Below are positions 7,871 to 14,377 of a DNA stretch of 32,155 nucleotides, one piece after another. The notes under the pieces are model-generated. The model was not told where the DNA came from. It did not search any database and saw only the letters and a program-made list of their open reading frames with translations. How positions within the stretch are numbered: position 1 is the stretch's first letter; the number at the start of each line of letters is the position of its first letter. Source of the stretch: Phycisphaerales bacterium (GTDB lineage Bacteria > Planctomycetota > Phycisphaerae > Tepidisphaerales > Tepidisphaeraceae). A program made the position numbers and the translations under genes. The stretch is from NCBI GenBank assembly GCA_028291615.1, contig JAQGHM010000002.1, forward strand, positions 1 through 32,155. The letters are read 5' to 3'.

Positions 7871-8773
7871 ATGTCCATCGCCTGGCTCAATGCCAACTTC
7901 GTCGACGAAGATTCTCCCAACATTTCCCTCCGCGACACCGGCCTCCTCCATGCCGCCGGGGTCTTCACCACCATGCGCGCCCTGTCCGGCCGCGTCTTTC
8001 GTCTCCCGCAACACTTGCTGCGCCTCCGTACCAGTTGCGAAGCCCTCTTCGTCCCGCTGCAGTTCTCCGACGCTGACCTCGCCGGCGCGGTGGATGAAGT
8101 CCTCGCCCGTAACAACCTCGCCGATGCCCGCCTGCGCCTGACCGTCACCCGCGGCCAGTCCCAGCAGGACCCGCTCCACGGCACCCACCTCACGCCCAAC
8201 TGCTTCGTCACCGCCACGCCGCTCCAACCCTATCCCGCCCACTTCTACGCGCAAGGCCTCACCGTCATGCTCAACGACGAGCAGAAGCTCAACCCCTACG
8301 ATCATCAGGCGGGCCACAAGACGCTCGACTACTTCTCGCGCCTCGCCGCCCTGCGCGAGGCCGTCCGCCGCGGCGCGGGCGAGGCCCTCTGGTTCAACAT
8401 CCACAACTATCTTCAGTCGGCCAGCATCGCCAACGTCTTCCTCGTGAAAGACAAAACGCTGTTCACCCCGCCGACCAATGAAGACCTTCGCGACCCCGCC
8501 ATAGCCGCCGCCTGCCCCTACCCGAAAAGCAACGTCCTCCCCGGCGTCACCCGCGGCGCGATCCTCGACCTCGCCCGCGCCAACAATCTTCCAACCCGAA
8601 TTGAAGCCCTGAACGTCAACAACGTCCTCGAGGCCGACGAAGTCTTTCTGACGAACAGCATCATGCAGATCATGCCCGTCGGGCGCGTCGAGAAGCACAC
8701 CGTAGGCGAAGCCACGCCCGGCCCCATTACCCAAATGCTGATCAGTCTCCTTCAGGACGAGATGGCCGAATAA
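7871..8773 (+). CDS. pabC: Aminodeoxychorismate lyase (class IV aminotransferase fold)
   Basis: This 300-residue PLP enzyme of fold-type IV has the catalytic lysine in HKTLDYFSR (K150), the N-terminal SLRDTGLLHAAGVFTTMR signature, and the cofactor-binding segments NVLPGVTRGAILDLA and ADEVFLTNSIMQIMPV. The family includes branched-chain aminotransferases, D-amino-acid aminotransferases and PabC. PabC, which splits aminodeoxychorismate to p-aminobenzoate and pyruvate, is the best choice because pabB is two genes upstream. The TNS...MPV segment also fits PabC better than BCAT. The ATG at 7871 directly precedes the first conserved strand. A broad-specificity aminotransferase remains possible. Confidence 0.82.
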   Translation: MSIAWLNANFVDEDSPNISLRDTGLLHAAGVFTTMRALSGRVFRLPQHLLRLRTSCEALFVPLQFSDADLAGAVDEVLARNNLADARLRLTVTRGQSQQDPLHGTHLTPNCFVTATPLQPYPAHFYAQGLTVMLNDEQKLNPYDHQAGHKTLDYFSRLAALREAVRRGAGEALWFNIHNYLQSASIANVFLVKDKTLFTPPTNEDLRDPAIAAACPYPKSNVLPGVTRGAILDLARANNLPTRIEALNVNNVLEADEVFLTNSIMQIMPVGRVEKHTVGEATPGPITQMLISLLQDEMAE

Positions 8774-8812
8774 GCCTTGGCGTCTCGCCCACCTTCGCGG
8801 TACACCTTCCCC

Positions 8813-9901
8813 ATGATCCTCCGCGACCTCCTCCAAATCCTCGACGACATGGCCCCCACGCGCTACGCCGAGGCCTGGGATAATGTCGGATTGCTCGCCG
8901 GCGATCCAGACCAGCAAATCAACCGCGCCATGCTCGCGATCGACTACACACGAGAGGTCGCCGCCGAGGCGCAGCGGGAAGAGTGCGATTTCATCATCGC
9001 CTATCACCCGCCGATCTTTTCGCCCGTCAAGCGCATGCTCTCCGGCGATGTGCTCTACGACGCGATCCGCGGCGGCGTTGCGATCTACTCGCCGCATACC
9101 GCGCTCGACGTCGCGCCAGGCGGTACCAATGACCTGCTCGCTGATATCCTCGGCCTTACCGACCGCCAGCCGCTCCGCTTTATCGAGCCCAAGGCGCGCG
9201 AGCACAAGTTCACCACCTTCGTGCCCGAAGAGGCGGTCGAGCGAGTCGCCGAGGCGCTCTACGCCGCCGGCGCGGGCGGCATCGGCCGCTACACCCGCTG
9301 CTCGTTCCGCACCCCTGGTACCGGCACGTTCATGGGCGACCAGACGACCAACCCGACGATCGGCAAGCCGGGGGTGTACGAGGAGACGCCCGAGATCAAG
9401 CTCGAAATGCTCTGCCCGATCGATCGCGTCCCCGATGTGCTGGCAGCCCTGCGCAAGGCCCATCCATACGAAGAGCCCGCCTTCGACCTCGTCCACCTCG
9501 CTGCCCCCGTCGAAAAGCTCGGCCAGGGCCGCATCGGCAACCTCCCCGCGACGCCGCTCCCGACGCTGCTGATGCGGATCAAGCACGAGCTGCAACTGCC
9601 GCACCTGCTGGTCGCCGGGCAGAGCGACCAGACCATCAACCGCGCCGCCGTCCTGGCCGGCAGCGGCCGCGAGCACCTCAAGGATGCCATCGCCCAAGGC
9701 GCTCAGCTCTACCTGACCGGCGAAATCCCCCACCACGATGCCCTTGCCGCCGCCAAGGCCGGTGTCACCGTCGTCGCGACCCTCCACAGCAACAGCGAGC
9801 GCGCCAGCCTCAAACGCCTGCGCGACCGCCTCGCCGAATCCACCCGCGCGGTCCCCTTCCTGATCAGCAACGTCGACCGCGACCCGTTTCAGATCCTGTG
9901 A
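8813..9901 (+). CDS. NIF3/YbgI-family dinuclear metal protein
   Basis: This 362-residue protein belongs to the NIF3 family (often labelled GTP cyclohydrolase I type 2, although the physiological reaction is unsettled). Probable metal ligands are H65 in AYHPPIF, H95 and D99 in SPHTALD, and the HSNSE pair near the C-terminus (H, and E four residues later). The length indicates the long YqfO-type form with a PII-like insert, roughly residues 125-240, including HPYEEPAFDL. The first histidine of the usual bacterial HHP pair is a tyrosine here; from memory the eukaryotic NIF3L1 proteins also have YHPPIF and HSNTER, so this looks like the eukaryote-type variant. The ATG at 8813 is preferred over an upstream TTG at 8777 because it starts at the conserved helix ILRDLLQILDDMAP. 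Confidence 0.87.
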   Translation: MILRDLLQILDDMAPTRYAEAWDNVGLLAGDPDQQINRAMLAIDYTREVAAEAQREECDFIIAYHPPIFSPVKRMLSGDVLYDAIRGGVAIYSPHTALDVAPGGTNDLLADILGLTDRQPLRFIEPKAREHKFTTFVPEEAVERVAEALYAAGAGGIGRYTRCSFRTPGTGTFMGDQTTNPTIGKPGVYEETPEIKLEMLCPIDRVPDVLAALRKAHPYEEPAFDLVHLAAPVEKLGQGRIGNLPATPLPTLLMRIKHELQLPHLLVAGQSDQTINRAAVLAGSGREHLKDAIAQGAQLYLTGEIPHHDALAAAKAGVTVVATLHSNSERASLKRLRDRLAESTRAVPFLISNVDRDPFQIL

Positions 9902-9934
9902 CGTTGTCAGACGTATGACTATACTGGCGTGGAA

Positions 9935-10046
9935 GAGAAGCGAGGAGTCGGAAGCGAGAAGCGAGAATAATGCCGCAGCGTTGCGGCGACGCGTCTCGTG
10001 GCCTTTCCCTCTTCTCGATTCTCGCTTCTCAATTCTGACTTCTTAA
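9935..10046. repeat. Heptamer tandem repeats as inverted arms before hflX
   Basis: The left arm (9935-9969) holds five 7-nt units: GAGAAGC, GAGGAGT, CGGAAGC, GAGAAGC, GAGAATA. The right arm (10012-10046) holds five more: TTCTCGA, TTCTCGC, TTCTCAA, TTCTGAC, TTCTTAA. GAGAAGCGAGAAT (9956-9968) pairs perfectly with ATTCTCGCTTCTC (10018-10030). The 42-nt spacer has its own small hairpin (GCCGCA/TGCGGC, 9972-9987). The right arm ends 3 nt before the hflX ATG, so no Shine-Dalgarno can be present. Confidence 0.88.
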
Positions 10047-10049
10047 CCC

Positions 10050-11489
10050 ATGTCCGATCTGAAACGAACCGAACTCACCGTCAAACAAGAGAAGGCGATC
10101 CTCGTCGGGGTCATCCTTCCCAATTCCACCGCCGACCCGCGCGACCCGCTTGGCGAGCTGGGCAGTCTCGCCAAGACCGCAGGCGCGCGCGTCGTTGCAA
10201 CGATCATACAGAACCGAAAGAAGGTGGATTCCGCCACGTTCATCGGCAGCGGCAAGGTCATCGAGATCGCCGAGCTCGCGCGCAAGCACAAGGCGGACGT
10301 CATCCTCTTCGACAACGACCTCTCCCCCGGCCAGATCGGGGCGCTGGAGAAGACGATCAACAAGGAACTGGGCACCGAATACGGCGAAGGCCCGATGGTG
10401 CTCGATCGCAGCGAATTGATCCTCGATATCTTCGCGACGCGCGCCCAGACCTACGAGGCCAAGCTCCAGGTCGAGCTGGCGCAGCTCCAGTACACCTACC
10501 CGCGCCTCGCCCGCATGTGGGGCCACCTGGAGCGCATCGCCGGCAGCGGCTCGGGGCTGGGCATCGGAGCTCGCGGCCCCGGTGAAACCCAGCTCGAAAC
10601 CGACCGCCGCCTGGTGCGCAAGCGCGTCAGCCAGCTCAAGGACGAGATCGAGAAGATCCACGAGCGCAAGACGCGCCTGGTCGAGGCCCGCAACCGCGAG
10701 CACTTCACGGTCTGCATCGTCGGCTACACCAATGCCGGCAAGAGCACGCTCTTCAACACGATCACCGCCGCCGGCACCTACGCCGACAACAAGCTCTTCG
10801 CCACGCTCGATACTAAGACTCGCTCGTGGCGCCTCGAGCGCGGCACCGAAGTGATGCTGAGCGACACCGTCGGCTTCGTCCGTGATTTGCCGCACAACCT
10901 CGTCGCGAGCTTCAAGGCCACGCTCGAAGAGGCCGTGCATGCGGACTTGCTCCTGCACGTGCTGGACGTTGGCCACCCCCACGCCGAGCAGCAGTTCCGC
11001 TCGGTCCACAACGTGCTCGAAGAGATCGGCGTCAAAGGCAAGCCCGAGATCCTGCTTCTCAATAAGATCGACACCCCCGAAGGCGAGCAGGCCTATCCCT
11101 TCTGGCGAACGCTCAACCCCGGCGCGCTACCGATCAGCGCCAGGACCGGCGAAGGGATCGACAAGCTCCAGGAGGCGATCTACCGCGCCGTCCGCGGGCA
11201 GCAGGTTGAGGTCACGCTCCAGGCTGATCTGTCCAACGGCCGCCTGATCGCCTTCCTCGAATCCCACACCCGCATCCACGAGCGCACCTTTGTCGGCGAC
11301 AACGGCAAGATCCGCATCCGCGCCGTTATGGGCAAGCAGACCCTCGCGGATCTCTCGCGCAACGACCAGGTCGAGATCCTCTCAACCGCCCCCGCGGCGG
11401 TTGAGCCACTCCGCCGCAACGGGCACGACGAAACCAGCGGTGACGGCGATTGGAAGCACGAAAATGAAGAATCGGTCAAACCCCTTTAG
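10050..11489 (+). CDS. hflX: GTPase HflX
   Basis: This 479-residue ribosome-associated GTPase belongs to the Obg-HflX superfamily; HflX proteins split stalled or heat-damaged 70S ribosomes. The N-terminal HflX domain covers about residues 1-180, including DNDLSPGQIGALEK, DRSELILDIFA, and the glycine-rich GSGSGLGIGARGPGETQLETDRR. A coiled-coil helix follows (residues ~185-225), then the G domain: G1 GYTNAGKST, G3 DTVGFV, G4 NKID and G5 SA. The C-terminal ~70 residues are charged and less conserved. The ATG at 10050 is the natural start, and the upstream region is occupied by the heptamer inverted repeat. It ends 3 bp from the convergent gene at 11493. Confidence 0.95.
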   Translation: MSDLKRTELTVKQEKAILVGVILPNSTADPRDPLGELGSLAKTAGARVVATIIQNRKKVDSATFIGSGKVIEIAELARKHKADVILFDNDLSPGQIGALEKTINKELGTEYGEGPMVLDRSELILDIFATRAQTYEAKLQVELAQLQYTYPRLARMWGHLERIAGSGSGLGIGARGPGETQLETDRRLVRKRVSQLKDEIEKIHERKTRLVEARNREHFTVCIVGYTNAGKSTLFNTITAAGTYADNKLFATLDTKTRSWRLERGTEVMLSDTVGFVRDLPHNLVASFKATLEEAVHADLLLHVLDVGHPHAEQQFRSVHNVLEEIGVKGKPEILLLNKIDTPEGEQAYPFWRTLNPGALPISARTGEGIDKLQEAIYRAVRGQQVEVTLQADLSNGRLIAFLESHTRIHERTFVGDNGKIRIRAVMGKQTLADLSRNDQVEILSTAPAAVEPLRRNGHDETSGDGDWKHENEESVKPL

Positions 11490-11492
11490 GAT

Positions 11493-12083
11493 TTACCGCA
11501 TTGTCACACGTTTCTCCCATTTCGCCGCAGGTTCACCCCGATTCAGTTTTTGGATGGCATAGGGCGTATAGGCGTCGAAGCTGTAAAACCGCAGCGCGGC
11601 GCTAGGGGCTGAGCGGGCGGTTGATTGCGCAACGGCCGGGGCGGAGTAGAGCTTCGGCCCGGGCTGATCGGTGGTGGCCGGCGTGTTGGCGGGGGTGCTG
11701 AGCAAAGTCGAGTTAACGACGGTTTCGACCGTGGGGGCGCTGAGGTCGTTCTTGGTGGGCGGCGCAACCACGGACGTCGTGCCGGCGGGGCCCACGATGG
11801 TGATGCCGCCCCGGACGTGCTGCGCCCCGTGCTTGCTCGCGCGAGTGGGGCGGGAAGTCGGCAGGGCGGTGACAACCGTCGGCGGCGCGGTGGCGGCCGA
11901 AGAACCTCTCCGCAGTTGCTCGTCCACTGAGCTAAACGGCTGGGCGTCTGCGGCGATCGGCGGCGCGGGCGGTCGATTCAAACTGGACCAGAAAAACCAT
12001 CCGACAGCGCCCATCGCGCAGGTGGCGAGGGCGTAGCTGATGTTGGCGAGATAACGGCGGTTGGGTTTCTCTCCGGACGGCAT
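11493..12083 (-). CDS. Single-pass membrane protein with Pro/Ala/Thr-rich linker, unknown
   Basis: This 196-residue protein of no recognised family begins with the ATG at 12083 and has GGAGGA 9 nt upstream. An upstream extension of the frame is less likely. It has one hydrophobic helix at residues ~11-32 (YLANISYALATCAMGAVGWF), then a long low-complexity Ala/Pro/Thr/Ser region and a short C-terminal segment (RFYSFDAYTPYAIQKLNRGE). The positively charged N-terminus suggests the tail faces the periplasm. It follows the topoisomerase VI A gene by 103 bp on the same strand, so it may be the last gene of that transcript. It is convergent with hflX, with 3 bp between the stops. Confidence 0.65.
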   Translation of the reverse strand: MPSGEKPNRRYLANISYALATCAMGAVGWFFWSSLNRPPAPPIAADAQPFSSVDEQLRRGSSAATAPPTVVTALPTSRPTRASKHGAQHVRGGITIVGPAGTTSVVAPPTKNDLSAPTVETVVNSTLLSTPANTPATTDQPGPKLYSAPAVAQSTARSAPSAALRFYSFDAYTPYAIQKLNRGEPAAKWEKRVTMR

Positions 12084-12186
12084 CGCGGCATCCTCCTCCG
12101 GTTCGGGCAAAACTCGAACTGAGAAGCATCCAATTCGACGACCGCCCGCGTCAAGCAAAACGGCAGCAATCTGCCAGCGATGTGCC

Positions 12187-13341
12187 TTAATCGAGCCAAT
12201 CTTTGGCCTTCAGGCGCTGTGGCACGTATTCCTCCGTGACGTAACTGATGTCTTTCGTGATCAGTGATTCGACTTCCATCTTGAAGCCATTTTTCAGCAT
12301 GCGGTCGATTTCCCTTTGCCAGCCCTTGTGATCCTTAAACCAGGGGTAGGCCTTGATCTGAGCCGCGCGGTCGGTGTCATTTTTGTTCAGCTCGATCTGG
12401 ACGTCGTCGCTCAATTCGCACTCCTCGTAGTCCTTGCTGCGTACGCCGAGGAACTTCGCGTCAGGGATGGCGAGGCGTTCGGATTCATAGGCGAGGCTGA
12501 TCGAACCCTGCTTGATGACGCTGTAGATGTAGTGTCCCCAGGGATCGCAGTCGAGGAGGCAGTAAATGGGGAGGCCGAGTTCCTCGTTAAGGCGGCGAAG
12601 GAGGCGGCGCATTCCGCGCGGGGGTTGGCCGGAGCCTTCGGTCAGGATGCAGTTGTGTTTTTCCCAGAAGCGGTCTTCGTTGAAGCGGCCCCAGACGGTG
12701 TCTTTTTCGACGTGGAGGACGAACTTGGCCTCGCACTTCTTGAACTGGATGACGTCCGGTTCGGTAATCGAGGGGACGGCGTAACCGCCGGAGCCCATGC
12801 GGCGGCAGTCGATCTCGTCGCCGGTATCGACGATGGTGATGTTGCCGACCATGGTGCCGCGCTTCTTGGCGTAGACGTGAAGCTCTTCGCGCAAGGAGCC
12901 CATCGCGACCTCGAGATCTTCAAGGATGACGTCGGACTCGTCCTGGTTGGCGAACGTCTTCTCGCCCTTGGTGCCTTGGATGGTGTGGAGGGCCTTGTAG
13001 AACATGCCGCGGAGGCTGAGCGTCTTCTCGGCCTCGATCAGTTGCTTGATCGAGTCGCCGTGGAGGACGGTCTGCATGAACTGCTTGGCCTGGTTGAGGT
13101 TGAAGAGTTCGCGGGTGGATTTGCCATCGCCCATCTGGAGGATTCCACGCTTCTTGTTCCAGAGGGTATTGGCGCGGGTGCGGGTGGGGATGGCGATGTT
13201 GATGTCGCCGCCCTTGAAGGCATTTTTTGCGACGTCGTCGGCGAGGTGGACGACCTTGGCGAGGGTGGTCTTGTCGCGCTCGCGAATTCGTTTGTTGACG
13301 CGGTCGACTGGTGCAGCGGGTTTTGATTCTTTCTTAGCCAT
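12187..13341 (-). CDS. top6A: DNA topoisomerase VI subunit A
   Basis: This 384-residue protein of the Spo11/TopoVI-A family is the DNA-cleaving subunit of a type IIB topoisomerase. The catalytic tyrosine is Y115 in LSLRGMFYKAL (5Y-CAP/winged-helix domain). The Toprim metal site is visible as E212 (VEKDTVWGRF) and D264/D266 (LLDCDPWGHYIYSV). GSGGYAVPS (183-191) also fits the family. The ATG at 13341 is preferred over a TTG at 13347. Topoisomerase VI is mainly archaeal and plant, and uncommon in bacteria. Its partner subunit B is 1 kb upstream on the same strand; a hicBA pair and a small membrane protein lie between them. All catalytic residues are present, so the enzyme is probably active. Confidence 0.93.
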   Translation of the reverse strand: MAKKESKPAAPVDRVNKRIRERDKTTLAKVVHLADDVAKNAFKGGDINIAIPTRTRANTLWNKKRGILQMGDGKSTRELFNLNQAKQFMQTVLHGDSIKQLIEAEKTLSLRGMFYKALHTIQGTKGEKTFANQDESDVILEDLEVAMGSLREELHVYAKKRGTMVGNITIVDTGDEIDCRRMGSGGYAVPSITEPDVIQFKKCEAKFVLHVEKDTVWGRFNEDRFWEKHNCILTEGSGQPPRGMRRLLRRLNEELGLPIYCLLDCDPWGHYIYSVIKQGSISLAYESERLAIPDAKFLGVRSKDYEECELSDDVQIELNKNDTDRAAQIKAYPWFKDHKGWQREIDRMLKNGFKMEVESLITKDISYVTEEYVPQRLKAKDWLD

Positions 13342-13385
13342 ATTCAACTTCGTAAAAAGTTTTTCGTTCCTCAGGAATCTGTGCG

Positions 13386-13799
13386 TTAGCGTTCGGCAGC
13401 CTTAACACGAAATATTGCATTGACTGCGATCGCAGTGACGATCAGTGCACCAAACATTGCCAAAATACCAAAGCCGATTAGCTTCAAATTTGGCGTCGAG
13501 TATCGCGTGACGGCTACATATACAAAGCCGGCGAGTACCACAACCGGAATCACCCCCACGAGAAGCCGGCCAATGATCGACGACGACGTGGCCATGTTCG
13601 AGCGATATTCTTGTAGATTCTCCCCATTGTCCGCCCACTCAAATTCAATCAGCGGAAACTGTTTGCCACAGGTTGCACAGAATGTCGTGCTCACGGCCTC
13701 CATTGGATGTCTCAGCATTCGATAATCTATTCCTCCGATCGTCGTCAGCTCGCCGCACCGCAGATGTTTGTAATCGCGTGTACTGAACGAATCACTCAT
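13386..13799 (-). CDS. Small zinc-ribbon-like membrane protein, unknown
   Basis: This 137-residue protein has two probable membrane helices, about residues 75-97 (IIGRLLVGVIPVVVLAGFVY) and 107-130 (IGFGILAMFGALIVTAIAV). Before them a CATC pair (FCATCGKQFP) could bind a metal, together with C15. GGAG lies about 10 nt before the ATG at 13799. The stretch 13386-14260 looks AT-richer than its neighbours, which suggests it arrived together with hicBA. No family is recognised. Confidence 0.6.
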   Translation of the reverse strand: MSDSFSTRDYKHLRCGELTTIGGIDYRMLRHPMEAVSTTFCATCGKQFPLIEFEWADNGENLQEYRSNMATSSSIIGRLLVGVIPVVVLAGFVYVAVTRYSTPNLKLIGFGILAMFGALIVTAIAVNAIFRVKAAER

Positions 13800-13852
13800 C
13801 TGTCGTTCTCCAACTGCTTTCGTCGCATCGTCGCTGACGTGGCTTAGCGAAG

Positions 13853-14059
13853 TTACAAATCGCCTTCAGTGAGTCCTGCCTGCTTCAACAAATGCCTCAA
13901 CAGCCCTTGCTTCAGCGGTTGGTTTCCATGAACCGGAATTGACAACCGCACAGGACTCCCTGCCTTTCCGTAAATGTGATGGCTTCCGGTAATCCGCAAA
14001 AGCATCCGTCCATGTCGTTCCACAACACGACAGAAGTCTTTCCCCGAGACTTGCTTCAT
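13853..14059 (-). CDS. hicA: HicA-type mRNA interferase toxin
   Basis: This 68-residue protein has the single dsRNA-binding-like fold of HicA toxins, which cleave mRNA and tmRNA. The hallmark GSHH (25-28, in RITGSHHIY) contains the catalytic histidine. The pattern HGRMLLRITGSHH...RLSIPVHG...LKQGLLRHLLKQAGLT matches HicA end to end. The start ATG overlaps the stop of the upstream antitoxin gene as ATGA, so the pair is translationally coupled. The toxin follows the antitoxin here, the reverse of E. coli hicA-hicB but common elsewhere. Confidence 0.9.
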   Translation of the reverse strand: MKQVSGKDFCRVVERHGRMLLRITGSHHIYGKAGSPVRLSIPVHGNQPLKQGLLRHLLKQAGLTEGDL

Positions 14060-14256
14060 ATGGCGATCTCGAGAACACGGTCCGTCTCCGCGGTTGGCGT
14101 ATCGACTTCAACACTCAGGCAGCCTTCGATGGCTTCGTGAACGTTCTTCAGGAGTTCTTCGAGTGTTTCACCCTGGGTAGCGCAGCCCGGAATAGCCGGC
14201 ACTTCGGCCCAGAAGCCTCCCTCTTCCGCCTCGTGGACAATTACCTTGATTTTCAT
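14056..14256 (-). CDS. hicB: HicB-type antitoxin
   Basis: This 66-residue protein is the short, degraded-RNase-H-fold form of HicB (MKIKVIVHEAEEGGFWAEVPAIPGCATQGET...), which binds and inhibits HicA. The GCATQGETLEELLKNVHEAI segment is the family core. There is no obvious C-terminal helix-turn-helix or ribbon-helix-helix domain, so whether it represses its own promoter is uncertain. A possible -10 box (TACAAT) ends 6 nt before the ATG, compatible with a leaderless transcript. The pair lies between the two topoisomerase VI subunit genes. Confidence 0.88.
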   Translation of the reverse strand: MKIKVIVHEAEEGGFWAEVPAIPGCATQGETLEELLKNVHEAIEGCLSVEVDTPTAETDRVLEIAI

Positions 14257-14262
14257 GCGGTT

Positions 14263-14268
14263 ATTGTA
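14263..14268 (-). promoter_or_regulatory. Possible -10 box of hicBA
   Basis: On the minus strand TACAAT is followed by 6 nt and then the hicB ATG, so transcription would begin at or near the start codon. The hexamer 17 bp upstream (CTGATC) is a poor -35. GGAG, 12 nt before the ATG, is an alternative but rather distant Shine-Dalgarno. The rest of the 121-bp gap (14257-14377) shows no other signal. Confidence 0.35.
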
Positions 14269-14377
14269 CTCCGTGTCGGGTCGATGATCAGTTGCATTCT
14301 TCTCTAACCATGTTGAGTCAGATTGGCACTGTCACTTGGGTTCGTTTGGAAATTTGGCACACTTTGGACGGGGGGGG

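Noticed and set aside
7721..9787. Long open frame on the minus strand (688 codons)
   Set aside because: It is antisense to the 3' end of the FlgG-like gene, pabC and the NIF3 gene, all with clear family motifs. Its translation is rich in Gly/Glu/Val/Asp without any motif, typical of a high-GC antisense shadow.
13423..13436. Perfect 14-bp palindrome containing GCGATCGC (HIP1-like octamer)
   Set aside because: A single occurrence inside a coding sequence is compatible with chance; HIP1 significance needs genome-wide counts.
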